Below are positions 22,369 through 34,322 of a DNA stretch of 64,000 nucleotides, piece after piece. The position numbers were made by a program, and so were the translations under genes. The notes beneath the pieces were generated by a model. The model searched no databases, had not been told where the DNA came from, and saw only the letters and a list, made by a program, of their open reading frames with translations. The stretch comes from Helicostylum pulchrum (lineage: Eukaryota > Mucoromycota > Mucoromycetes > Mucorales > Mucoraceae), in assembly GCA_025677825.1 (NCBI GenBank), contig JAIXMO010000031.1, forward strand, positions 1-64,000, given 5' to 3'. Numbering within the stretch: the stretch's first letter is position 1; each line of letters opens with the position of its first letter.

Positions 22369-24308
22369 AGTATCTTGACGATATTTTTCCCCTTTCCTTT
22401 CTTACATATATACCCTTTTTCTTCCTCTTTTTAATTATACTTTTTTGTACATTTCATCAATCATTTTCAAATCATATCTTTTTTTTTTTACATATTTATT
22501 TTATCTATACCTTCTTTCTCCCTCCCCAATTAACTAACTCTTGTCTTATGCCGTTTAATAATAACAAATAATAAAAAAAATATTTCAAATCAGATTAAAA
22601 TTGTTACACATGCATTTCTAATACCTGCTGCTAAGCAATCTATCTGATGTAGTACATGAGTCAATTTATCTTTTAGGAAAATGACGCATAAATTAGGATA
22701 ACAAAAAAGTGCGGTAATAACATAAAATCTCCAAAGAAATTCTTTGTATAGCACAACACTCGAGAATGACGCCAAGCTTACAAATAGCCCTTCATTGTGA
22801 ACCAGCATTTATTGTGTCCCCTTGCAGAATGGTCTATCAACCTTTTTTTTTTTTTTTTTCTGTGTATCTTTTTTTGTATTTTACCAGTTTTGGAAAAAAT
22901 ACGAATCCGTCCCTTACGCGTTATACCATTTCAAAAAAAAACTGACGCGTACCCCCCCATTATTTATTTATTAAAAAAACGCCTTATATTTTAGGAGTCA
23001 AGCAAGGAGGAAGAGGATCCATCATAAGCTAACGAATCTTTGTATGTATAAAATATAATATGAACTGTATGTAATGTATAAATGATACTGCTTGTCTCTC
23101 CTGCATTTTTCCGAATTTCACTATCGTGAATCTTTCTCTCGTCTGTACTCCAACAATACTCTCTCTTTTTTTCGGTATAGTTAGTTCGCGTTCACTCTAT
23201 ACTACATCATACCGAGCGATCCCTACCTATCCCATTTTTGTGTTAGGGTTATCACAAAAACCCTTTTTTCGTTTAAAAAGTAAACTATATTATACCTTTT
23301 AATATAAACAAAATTATTCGGAACTAGTTTCTCCGTTTTTTTTTTTTCTTTTTTTCTGGGAGCCTATTTTTGTCAAAAGTGGCTACTTTTAAAATTAAAA
23401 AAAACTGTGTGGATGATGATAAATTGGCGTAAAAATGACATGAATAAGCACTTTAGTGCATATGGGTATTTGTAATAAAAAAAATTGGAACACCTCTTCG
23501 TTGTCAAACAACAAAAATTAACAGAGCCGACAAAAAACGTTTTTATTCACTCGGTAAAAAAAATCATTTAAAGATATGTTTTGATCGCATAAAAGATCGA
23601 TATACATTTATCAATCAAAATCGGCACCCCCTCCCCCCCCCCCCCCCCAAACATTCACTTTAGTATAATGCAGTACAATAAATTGAAAACAAGCCAAAAC
23701 AGCTAAAATTAGATAAATATAAAGAGCTGTTCTAAACTGACACACACCGATAAATTACTAAAACCGTGCACGTATTGTGTGACATTTAATGTAAAAAGAA
23801 TTTGATTGCTCGGTAAATCCTTCTTTATGGGCAGTTGGCACAACCCTTCGTAGTTTTATTTCTTTTTTATCCGCCATTTACTCCGGATTTTTTTTTTTCA
23901 GTTTAAAAAAACGTGGAGTTCGGTAAATCGCTAACTAGCTTCTTTTTTTTTTCTGTAGAAAAAAAAACACGTTTATATTTTGATGAAAAAGTTTTACAAA
24001 AAGAAACTATGCCGAGTCAATTTAAAACCTTCAGGTTTTAAATTAGGTACAGAATGCTTTCAAAAAAGAAAAGAGAAAAAAAGTATCCCGGGTACTCTGT
24101 GAAACAGTTTATATTTATTACACTTTATACTCGCTTTTAAACATTTTGGTTCTCCCAATGAGAAAAAAAAAAAAAATCCTTACAAAAAAAGCATAAATAT
24201 TAAACGGTATCTCCTCCGATTATAAATCTCACAAGCTTTCTTTTTTTTTGTACCTTTTTTCATTTTCATTACGTAGTTTTTCTTGTCTGCGTTCTTGCGA
24301 TACTCAAT

Positions 24309-24352
<44 letters not shown>

Positions 24353-26516
24353 CAGTGTCATCAGATTCTAGAACTTCCCGAATGCTGAAAAAGCAAACTT
24401 GGTCAAAACTGAAAGAATTATATATGCTGTAAAGTCTAGAGTCCCATCGGAGGCGAATACTTATAGCATTTGATAATTTGAAAATCACATTGTTTCACTA
24501 CTTTATTTACCATGACTTAATGGCATAAAAAAACTTGGGTACGATCAAAGTAAAAAGGGTTCTCAGGTCATTTGTTGCCACATTAATGCATAATAAAAAA
24601 GCTGTTATCCTTTATGAATTGTATATACAGTGTCATGCAAAATCGTGAAATTAAAATAAACAAACACCGTTTGCGTTTTTGTTATTTTTACAGCTTACTT
24701 TACTAAAATGTTTTAATGACAACTACAAGAGTTTATAAAACAGGGCCTATACAAAAAAATAATCGGGATTACACCAAAAATGTCAATCTGGGGATACTAC
24801 TGAAAAAACATATTACCAAGAAAGGTAATGTGATAAAACAGGAAGGAATAGCTATAAAATACGTTATAGACTTGCATAGTAATCTTACTAAGAGAAAAAC
24901 ATGATACTATCAAGATCAAAATTAGTAAATTAATTTCTGGTCTGTCTGTTTTATGTTTATAGTTATTATACTTATTGGATGCCGATATTATCAGTATAAT
25001 AACTTTGATAGAGTACTAAAAACAACAATACCTCAATTTTGATAATACAAGTATTAAAAACCTTGTACTAACCGATACTTCCCAGTTGGCAATCGAATGG
25101 CCTCGTCGGGCCCGCTCGGATATCTATTTGCGGATAAAATATTACGTTGAATAAATGTAGAACCATTTTATTATACTTTTGGCTGGTTTTTTTTACCGCA
25201 TCTCGGTAAAGTAAATTATTTGAGTTTGCGAGTAATTTCGAATATGACAGCGGAAGAGAGGAAATGTTTCCTCTTAAAGTAAAAAATTCGATTATATGTA
25301 AGTTTACCTCTAGATGAAAAGAGAGATGTATAGTATATTTTCGGAAGAATGTAAATAGAGCTATGTTACATTTGCTTAGAATACTTTAACATGGTACTCT
25401 TGTAAGCAATCTTTATTATGACGAAAAAGTACCTTTATTTTAAAATTAAAAATGTCGCAGCCTACATATATACAATACGTATTTTGTGTAAACCCGACAA
25501 AGTTTTTTTCGTAGGGTCTTCAAAAAAAAACATGAGAAATAAAAATCAAGAGACATATTCACAGCAATAATGACAGTTTAACCAATTGTAAGCAACTAGT
25601 ATCGCTTTATACCCAGAGTTTAACATTACTTTATACACTGCCTTTTCGGTCGCCAAGAATAAGCACGCACTTTTTTTTTTTTACAAATACCGATTACTAC
25701 TTGCGCCATAAATGATCTAGTATAATTTGGCTACAAAAAAAACTCTATAAAAAAAAATAATCGAGATTGTGTGGGAACCAAATTCATGTAAAACACACCA
25801 AAGTTAAGCGGACTTTTTTCTTTTGCAAATTTAACTTCTTCATGTAACTACTTTATATTGTATACAAAGGCACTGCTTGACAAGCAAAATAGATTTTCCA
25901 ATTTTAGCTCTTTGAATAATCAAATATTTTTTAAAAAAACGTATATTAAATCCAATTGTACCTCTCTACCTGAATGTTTAACGAAAAAAAAAAGTTCAAG
26001 TGTAAAAAAAATAAAGGTGACACGAAATCTATAAAAGAACATATTTGGAAGGTTACACAGATCTCTTATAAACCCTCGTCGCCCTTTCCATAAAGTTTTT
26101 TAGTGTGAACATCTATCAAAATATACTATTGCCCAACCAACGTTTGATTTCTGCCCTTATTATAAACAAATGCACAGACAATTTTTTTTTTTTGCAAGCT
26201 AAAATAGTTGACACTAATTTTAATATAATTGTGTTTCTATCGTGAGAAGAATATATTGGACTCTTTTTAATACAATGTCCATTTTAATACCATGTCCTCT
26301 TTTATTTTTATAGAACTTTTATAAAAACGCTTTTTTTTTTTTTGCAAAGGGCAACGGTATATTTTACTGCATTTGAAATTGTAAAGGTATAACTCTAATT
26401 TGATTCGTTACCCAAGGAAGGTGACTACGTTTTAAAAATGAGTTAAATAACAAATAAAAAAAAGCAATCTTCTATCTTCTCTCTATCTTCCTTCAGATAC
26501 AAAAAAGTATTTTAAA
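22369..26516. other. 4.1-kb gene desert
   Basis: No supported gene on either strand. Features seen: a C-run of about 17 near 23632-23648, an A8-10G repeat at 24309-24351, a perfect 12-bp palindrome at 24019-24044, and a frame of 62 codons at 24716-24904 (Lys/Thr-rich, no domain). The stretch could hide decayed mobile elements or non-coding RNA. Confidence 0.5.
24019..24044. repeat. Perfect 12-bp inverted repeat with 2-nt loop
   Basis: The arms AATTTAAAACCT and AGGTTTTAAATT flank TC. The arms pair without mismatch. No gene ends near it, so a terminator role cannot be argued. Confidence 0.85.
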
Positions 26517-28420
26517 ATGACCAACGCTATTGCTTACACTAAAATTGCTGCAGACGAATTCAAGAATTCCAAATTGTACAAGTCTATCAGTATGTATACA
26601 TTATTCATTTTTTTTTAATAATTCAAGATAATTTTAACCTGTTTCCCCTTTTTTTTTAGATTTGGCTAGTTCAGCTCTTGGAACTACTGTAGTTGATGTT
26701 ACCGATGATTTCTTTGCTCCTGCAAACATGATGCTTAACCCTGAACCTGCAATTTATTGTCCTGAAAGATTTGTCGGTAAGAAATCCTAAAAAAAAATGC
26801 CTCCTTTACAACTTTTGCTAATCTTTCGTTTTTAATTCAGACACCGGCTCATGGATGGATGGATGGGAATCCAAGCGTCACAACCCCACTTATGATTGGT
26901 AATATAAATATATATAAAAAAAGGGGAAAAATATACAAGTACTTATGGTTTATATAGGTGTATTGTTAAACTTGGATATGCTGGTTCATTTGAAGGTTTT
27001 GACATTGATACCAGCCATTTCACTGGAAATCAAGCACCTGCTGGCTCTGTCGAAGGTGCCTATTGCCCTGAAGGCGATGTTCAAGCCAAGGATGTTCAAT
27101 GGACCGAACTTCTTCCCAAGGTCGTTCTCCCTCCCAACTGTCAAAACATTTTTGCATTGGAAAAGACAACTGCTGTTTATACTCATCTCCGTTTAAATAA
27201 TTATCCCGATGGAGGTATTGCTCGTTTCCGTGCTTATGGTGAAGTACATCCTACTCTCCCCAAGGATCTCAAGTAAGTTTTTTTTTTTTTTTTTTGTGTA
27301 ATAGTGTACTGATGATATGTTATAGTGAATTGGTTGATTTAGTCTACGTTGGTAATGGTGGTCGTTCGGTTCAAGTAAGTGATGAACATTACGGTCCTGG
27401 TGACTTTTTGGTCTTACCTGGTCGCGGTAAGAACATGGGCGATGGATGGCAAACTGCTCGTTCTCGTGTTGAAGGGTACTCTGATTTTGTTGTCTTCCGC
27501 TTGGGCGCCAAGGGACATATCTTACAAGCTGAAGTAGATACCTCTCATTTCAAGGGCAACTTCCCTCGTCAAATCAAGTTGGAAGGTACTTACTCCGAAT
27601 CTGTTGTTCCCGAGAAGGACGCCAAATGGTCTACTCTTGTTGAACCTTCTTCCACTGGTGCTCATGGTGTCTTTTATTTCAATACTGCTCACACCGATAA
27701 AGTCTTTACTCATGCCAAAATTTCCATTATCCCTGGTAAGCAGATTTTTTATACAACAGAGTAAAAAAAAAAAAACTAATATTTTGTTAATTAGACGGTG
27801 GATTCAAGCGTCTTCGTCTTTACGGTATTCGCGAAGGTGGTAAAATCCCTACTTTACCCATTGTTTCACCCTCTATTCCTAAAAACCTCGTTACTGCTGA
27901 ACCATTGACATCTGAAGCATACGCACCTTACGGTCAAGTAATCCAATCTGGATTTGCCGAGTTTGTTACAAGTGCTAACCAAGGCACCGCAGAAAAGCAT
28001 CATCAAGTAGCACAAGTTGTCAACAACTTCCCTAACGGTAAGGGTAAGATGCACATGTGCGTCTTCCAATGTCTTCCTACCAATGAATTGCCATTCACCG
28101 TCAAGTTATTGGAAAGACATCCTTATTCCAGCCAAGCCTTTATCCCCATGACAGATAGCAAGTCTCGCGGTTACCTCGCTGTCGTTGCTCTTAACGGCGC
28201 TGATGATAAGCCAGATATGTCTACTTTAAAGGCCTTTGTCGCTACCTCTAAACAAGGTATCAACTATAACCCTGGTGTCTGGCATCATCCTATGGTCGCC
28301 TTGGAGTATGAAACCGATTTCGCTGTCGTTGTTCATGAAAGTGGTGTTCCTGAAGACGACTGTCACGAAGTTGATACCCCTCATGTTGTTGTTCAAGTTC
28401 CCGGATACCACATTTTCTAA
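26517..28420 (+). CDS. DAL2-DAL3: Fused allantoicase and ureidoglycolate lyase
   Basis: Six exons (26517-26589, 26660-26776, 26841-26898, 26958-27272, 27326-27735, 27795-28420) encode 532 aa. Residues about 18-345 form allantoicase: two related halves, with NLASS.LG....D, MDGWESKRHN, IDTSHFTGNQAP in the first and GDGWQTARSR, VDTSHFKGNFP, RLRLYG in the second. From about residue 360 (LTSEAYAPYGQV) to the end the protein is ureidoglycolate lyase: ERHPYSSQAFIPM, AFVATSKQGINYNPGVWHHPM. Family knowledge: allantoicase turns allantoate into ureidoglycolate plus urea, and the lyase turns ureidoglycolate into glyoxylate plus urea, so one chain does two consecutive steps of purine breakdown. Separate genes (DAL2, DAL3) do this in yeast. 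All exons keep phase and no stop separates the domains. Confidence 0.94.
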
Positions 28421-28643
28421 ATACTCTAATTTTTTATATATATATGCTAACATAGTATGTATTCATGTACATACCTCTCTCACATTTATAAAACTGGAAT
28501 CCTTAAAAATAAACAACAAAAAGTCATGAATCAAATTTTTTTTTGGCATTTCTAAATTTTTAAAAGCTACGCGGTAGCGGCTCTATTTTAAGGGTGGCTG
28601 AAACCTGGAAGAAATCCACCCTTATAACATACATTTCGAACAA
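28421..28643. other. 3' flank of the allantoicase gene with small hairpins
   Basis: Within this stretch an inverted pair AAGGGTGG (28590-28597) and CCACCCTT (28616-28623) could form a hairpin, next to a smaller GCTAC/GTAGC pair at 28566-28578. No gene. Confidence 0.5.
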
Positions 28644-28736
28644 TGGATAATTACTGCTTAAGCAGAAAAAGCTCACTGAGATACCTGAGCTTAAATAATC
28701 GCTCACATGAGAAACCATTACTAAAATTAGAAGTTA
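28644..28736 (+). repeat. Dispersed repeat, copy B (left part)
   Basis: It matches the left part of copy A (12615 onward): TGGATAATTACTG, AAGCTCACTGAGATA, TTAAATAATCGCTCAC, with changes between. It then ends in TTAGAAGTTA at 28727-28736, after which similarity to copy A stops. Confidence 0.8.
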
Positions 28737-28747
28737 TAATAAATATA

Positions 28748-28770
28748 ATGCATCCACTCAAATGGAACAC
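28748..28770 (+). repeat. Left inverted end
   Basis: ATGCATCCACTCAAATGGAAC, preceded by TATA. It lies about 55 bp from the stop codon of the minus-strand transposase fragment, a normal distance for a Tc1/mariner end. Confidence 0.65.
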
Positions 28771-28821
28771 ACTGTGAACCTCAATCTAAACACTTTTCAA
28801 AATTAATATGGAAGATTTTAT

Positions 28822-29205
28822 TTAAATAGGAACTTTGTTTAAACAATTTTCGAAATGGTTTTTTGAGTGTTGCGTAATGTTGACGAGATGAGATAAAGGA
28901 ACAAGATTACATGCCTCAGTTATTCTTTGTGCGAGCGTTTCAGACTCCATAAGCTGATTACACTTTAGTTTATGCTTAACTATAGCCCAGAATTGTTCGA
29001 TTGGATTCAATTCTGGAGAGTAAGGAGGAAGATATACGCATTTATAATTCTTTTTTCTATTCTCTACCATCTGGTTTACTTCCATTATACAATGAATTGT
29101 GTGTTCATTGATGAGACTGGGCTTAATATCAATATGAGGAACAATTGGGCCAGATCAGCAAGCGAAACTCCTGCCGTAGTAACGATAACAAAAATGAGGG
29201 TATAA
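28822..29205 (-). pseudogene. Scrambled Tc1/mariner (DDE) transposase
   Basis: The minus strand from 29085 to 28822 reads the transposase C-terminus with the hallmark YLPPYSPELNPIEQFWA block, which holds the third catalytic acidic residue. Immediately beside it, but on the plus strand at about 29094-29205, lies the middle block VFIDETGLNINMRNNWAR with the first catalytic Asp. Further plus-strand debris of the same protein extends to about 29400 with stops. The two parts are in opposite orientation, so an internal inversion has occurred. The N-terminal DNA-binding domain and the middle catalytic Asp are not visible. The copy is dead. Confidence 0.85.
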
Positions 29206-29399
29206 ATTGAAAATGACCAAATGTCTTATAGAGAGCGTGCATTACCGAGGTGGGATAATTAAGGTTGTGACCCCGAGAAAAAGGAAAGGATAAACTGTTG
29301 GTAATAATTGACATATGGTGTAGTATAAAAGGTTGCGCCAGTAAAAAGGAACTTTTAATTACCAAATAGGTGTCGAAGATGTCAAGATACTGTGTTGAG

Positions 29400-30798
29400 A
29401 ATTGAAAACATAGAAAGAAACCAAAGGTGGGGCGCCAGGGCCGAACGGTGTTGAAACCGCGGCTAATGAAACTTTTCTAAGTTTCCTCGTTGTTATACGT
29501 CTTGATACGACAAATGGCAAAGTCCTTGTTCCAAATAAGTATATGTAAGTAAAGATGTATATATAAGTGTTATATTACATACCAATTAATCAGAGTCATT
29601 AGCCACTATGTGCTGGTTACAGCCATAATGAGTAAATCATCGTGATATATTGTTCTGAGTAGTTAAAAGTAAAAGTAAGATTAATTTAGATGGGCCTCGA
29701 GTTAAATACATAATATTTATATTTTGATATATCTTACCTGTACTAAAATCAAACATTATTTGTAGTCAACGGAAACCATGTAACTACCAGAATAAAGGGA
29801 CCACATATCGGAATAAGATTAAGTAGACGGCATTCTTGGGTAAATAGATAAATGAGCTGCGTTCGTACTAAACCTTGGCATTAATAAAAACCTCTTGCCA
29901 CCATTAAAAAACCTTTCGAGAGGAAAAAAATTAAGGGGTACAAGAGGAAAAGATAACCAAAGAGTAGCATCAGCTTGAAAATATAGAGGCAGCGGTTGTT
30001 ACCAAAGGCCATAAAAGATTACTAACTAGCAAGAATTTTAGCAGGCCTTCAATAAAGGTAAGTAACCTATTGTAGGATTGATTTATTATGAATAAGGATA
30101 TATACTTTACCAAGAGGATATGTAGATTTATAACACCTAAGTAGGTATTCGCTTTTCTTTCAGCAACCATCTTGATTATCAGAACAGTGTATTTCTATAA
30201 AATAAGTAAAACTGAGTACCGTATATGAAAACTATTCTTTTCACTTATGAAACTTATACTTTCTTCTTTTTTCTCGGATAATGCAGATAAAAAAAAATAA
30301 AGAAAGAAAGAAAAAAGTTTGAAAAGAAATGGAAGGTATTTATAAGAACAATGAAAGTTGATTTATAGTTTGAGATGTCCTGATATACGAGTTTTTTCTT
30401 TTCTTATTTCAATCCTTTTATGAAAAAGTAGATTCAAAACAATACGTTAAGCTACAAAAATGAGGATATGTTGACACCCTCCATTCTATTGAAATACTTA
30501 GTGTTTGAAAGTATACTTAAGTACCGTAAAAAAGATCGAGAGTAACAACATAACATGTGTATACTTTCATTATACTTGAGTTTCGTCCATTTTGATTGGT
30601 GTAGGATGTCAATGAAACTTTATTCTAAACTCAAAAATAATATTTATTAAAAAAAAGAGAAATCTCTCGACTTCTAAACCATGAAAAATAGAAATATTTA
30701 GCGCCTACTTTCACTATTTTCGAGTTTGGGTTGTTTCGATTGACGTAAAAGACGAATAGTTGAGTAATAGCATTTTTCAGTGATATATTCTTTTGGTT
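29400..30798. other. Degenerate sequence inside the island
   Basis: 1.4 kb with stops in all frames. This is where the N-terminal half of the Fanzor gene would be expected, but no RuvC-I motif or other TnpB segment was found. Confidence 0.5.
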
Positions 30799-31962
30799 GA
30801 GCGCTAGAAGGAGTCTCTTCGCCCATTGCAGGTGTGAGTCCGCCGTTACTGATAAATATAGGTACAAGTGAAAGATCTTCTTTTTACACAGCATTTATTC
30901 TAATATTCATTGTTTCGCTTTATACTTATAGTATTCATGAGTTTATGAAGTCGTACCGACATCGAGAGAATAAGGGGTACGCATTTTCCAATCGACAGGC
31001 GTCACAAGATCATGCTGCTAGAGTAGTAATTGGGACAACACATACAGATGAACCATTCAAACTTTGTCATACCTCCACTTCCAAACGTCGATACAGAAAA
31101 AGACGTTTGTATCGCGAAACCATTAAGCAAATTTATTCGCAGCGCCCTTATCCTGCTCGTCCCCTTCCAGTCCGTGATTTGGTTCAAGACTCAAGAAGAA
31201 CGGTAGTGGCGTATGGGGACGCATCTCTCAAAGGAACGTATAAAGGGAACGCCCCTGTTCCCGTAAAGGTAAAAGAAAAACACGTTATAAAGTGTAGTAT
31301 ATATTTAGTAATTTTGGTTGTATATATAGAGTATACAAAGAGCAATCGCTAACAAAGCTATTGTTATACCAGTAGACGAATTTCGTACGTCCGTCACCTG
31401 CTCACATTGCCTCAGAAGATTAGAGAACGTGTATAACGATACGTTCTTAGAATGTAATCACCAGTAATATTTTCCGGCACATTATGAATGTTGAATATCG
31501 CACTCAACCCTGTTTAACTTATAGAAAAAAAACATCGTTATTATGATCAAGACAGCGAGAGTAACGACTGCCGAGCGTTTTTAAAATGTCTGGACGAAGA
31601 TGGTAACATCCTACATAGATCAAGTGCTTGTCCAGAAGGTAAAGTATGCATTCTTGATTATTATAGAAAATCAATCTTATACTTTTTTAAGCTCAAGAAA
31701 AACGTCGCTTGATTTATCCACTGAAGCAATGCAAGGAATGTCCTATGAGTGCAAATACAGACATACAGGTATTTAACATACATATGTATATAACGTATAT
31801 TTTTTTAATATGTACCTTTTTTAGTATTGGAACAGGGATGTGAATGCGGCAACCAACATCCGTGAAATTCTTTTTCGGTATATCACGCATGAATTTGATT
31901 TGAATTCGAGGCAGCCTCAATTGTCTCGCATAAGAGAAATAAACGATGATGACGAAAACTAA
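30799..31962 (+). pseudogene. Fanzor / TnpB-type RNA-guided nuclease, C-terminal half
   Basis: Open segments at about 30802-31268, 31330-31463, 31525-31638, 31692-31768 and 31825-31962 are separated by short introns with good splice signals. In order they give: a YGDASLKGTYKGNAPVPVK block, a VPVDEFRTSVTCSHC segment with the first Cys pair, a second Cys pair (CKEC), and WNRDVNAATNI, the RuvC-III motif with its catalytic Asp. A zinc ribbon interrupting the RuvC end is the mark of TnpB and of eukaryotic Fanzor proteins. Family knowledge: these cut DNA guided by an omega RNA. The N-terminal half, including RuvC-I, is missing. The exon 2/3 joint is out of phase by one base in an A(8) run. The copy is probably inactive. 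The next gene starts 74 bp downstream. Confidence 0.82.
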
Positions 31963-32036
31963 GCGTTTTTAAGTCTGGTTAAAAAAAATAATCACATTTT
32001 TACTTTAATAAATATCAAATATTTTTATTTTAAACA

Positions 32037-34185
32037 ATGTCAAGTAATAACGCTACATCTATTCATATCAGTTGTTATACGCCCATTTCAGAGAGACTTA
32101 CCGTACCTTTGACCAATTGGGAGAAATCCGTAGTAGACTATATTCTCCTACACGGTGTCAGATTTGTGAAAGGCACAACTAGAACCGCAGAGGGGCAAGA
32201 GAGGGCAAAAGCTCAGCGATTAAATGCCACCGAAGGTCCCAAGCCCAGAACCCGGTATATTGATTATGTTTTCAAAACGTATTACTCTTGTCATCGTTCT
32301 GGTGAAAAGAGACAAGCTAAAACCGAGCAAAATAATAGCAGCGAAGGATCTAGAAAATTACAAAAAAAAAGTAAAAAAATTGAATGTACTGCTAATTTAG
32401 TAGCTACCTGTTATAAAAGCGATCCTAATAATGTTGTCTTGCATCACACCGGTAACCATAATCATCAGATTGGTGGTCTTGAAGACTTGAAGTTTCTGCC
32501 ATTGTCGCAAGTAGCTAAACAGTTGATTGAGCAAAGATTACGCGAAGGATTTAGAAAGAGAGACACCAGAATTTCAATTCAAAACCATTTTCTTCATTAT
32601 AGTCAAGCCAACTTGAATACCGATGTAGAACAATCTCTTGGTAACGAAGCTCAAGTTATCGTTCACCGTGATCAGATGGTTCACTCCACAGAGATTTATA
32701 GCATCTATAAAAAAATCCAAAAAGCTTTCTACAAAAAAGCAGATGATCAGAAAGAATCTGTTAAACTTTGGTTGACCGAGTTAAAAGAAAATGAAGGATA
32801 CGATACTTTTTTGGCAGATAATTTTGATAGCACCTTCTCGTTTGGATTTGTCTCACCATGGAAAAAGGCACTCTTAATTGAAAGTGAAAGTGAAAGTGTA
32901 TGTCTGGATGTCACTCATTGTACCTCTAACATTGATAAGGGGATACTTTACACCATCGTGACCCGTCATCCATGGACTGGTACAGGATGTCCTGTAGCAT
33001 TCTTTTTTACGACTGATCATTCGATGTTACCAGTAAAGCATTTTCTTTACTTCTTGAGATATACCGTTCACTTTTCGAGCTTGAAAAAGATCACCATCGA
33101 TATCAGTACTGCCGAAAGAAATGCAATCAATTCTGTCTACCCAGAAGTTGTGATTCAGTGGTGCATTTTCCGCGTCGCAAGAGCCTGGATGGGTAAGATT
33201 CGCGAGTATATCAAGCTTGGAAGTTCAGCAGCCAACGCCCGGGTACATAGAGCAATTATTACCAATTTTAAAAGAATGATGTGGGAGAAGGACACCTCTG
33301 TTTTTCTGCCAATGCTTAGTGAATTTGTGATTACTTATGCAGCATATCCTGATTTCATCCAGTACTTTAAGCGACAATACTTGGAGAACGATGCTTTTAT
33401 GCGCTGGTCTGTCGCCTTTCAGCCTCAAGTTTTTACCAGTATGGAGACCAACAACTATGTTGAGAGCTGGCACAATCAGCTTAAAACGACATATTTAAAC
33501 AGAAAAAGAAATAGACGCGTTGATATATTGATTTTCATCCTTGTCAGAGATATACTTCCTGACTACGTTCAAAACGTAAATAGAAGGTGTTGAATATCGG
33601 CAAAATGAGTCCAGAAGAAAGAAGAAGAAGGGCTTGTGAGATGAGTGCAGAAGATGCGAACGTGGCTACTCTTGTAACAATGATTGAAGAGCTGGAAGAG
33701 CAAACTGGATACAAGGTTCGCTCTTTTTCAAATGAGGAAGTGTACTACATTATTCAAGTGGAACAGGATAGCATTAAATCTTGTGGTTGTAAGGATTTCC
33801 GTTGGAACCGTATCTCTTGCAAGCACATGTACCTTCTCAAACGTTTGCACAGGGATTTAGCTACTTTTGAGCGTGAGTATAAAAAAAATATCAGCATTTT
33901 TTTTTATTAAAAACTAACCATTATGTATTTTAAGCCGTCGTGTACGATGGAATTAGAATGGCAAGAGCTGAAAAAACAGCAAACGAGGAACCTGTACTTG
34001 AACCTTCTACCGTATTCGATTTTTCTGACTTGATTGCAACATTATCTATGTATCAACACAATCCTCGCAATCTAAATGAGCAACAGTTAGAAAGTATCAA
34101 ATCACACGTAGATGGAATTAGTTTGTTACTTCAAAACGATGACAGATTACCTTCAAACATAAATTTACAAACGCAACGTCGATAA
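32037..34185 (+). pseudogene. MULE (Mutator-like) transposase with a frameshift
   Basis: About 700 aa if read through. Order of parts: an N-terminal FAR1/WRKY-GCM1-like zinc finger (YSCHRSG, ECTANL, HHTGNHNH), the MULE catalytic domain with acidic residues in CLDVTH (D291), TIDISTAE (D355) and YVESWHNQLKTTYL (E476), then a SWIM zinc finger (CGC, then CKH; about 33780-33825). The DDE residues are all kept. The frame breaks once: after YVQNVNR near 33580 the reading frame stops at TGA (33591-33593), while the continuation (LNIGKMSPEERRRR) is open one base off. A 62-nt intron at 33873-33934 then joins the last exon, which ends at 34185. One indel would explain the damage, or a sequencing error. 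Nearest use: movement of the island or of related elements in trans. Confidence 0.88.
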
Positions 34186-34322
34186 AATAATAAAAAAAAA
34201 ATAGTAATAAAAAAAAGAGGCCATGATTGATATTTAAAAACCACTTATCTGTTAGGTAAATAAGGGCGTTCTCGTGAAGGCAATAGAAAACTTTCATAAC
34301 ACTTTTTCTGTTTCACCAGAGC

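Noticed and set aside
24716..24904. 62-codon Lys/Thr-rich frame in the gene desert
   Set aside because: No family features, isolated, and consistent with chance in AT-rich DNA.
30631..30894. Minus-strand 87-codon frame overlapping the Fanzor region
   Set aside because: It contains no recognisable motif and overlaps the better supported plus-strand Fanzor segment.
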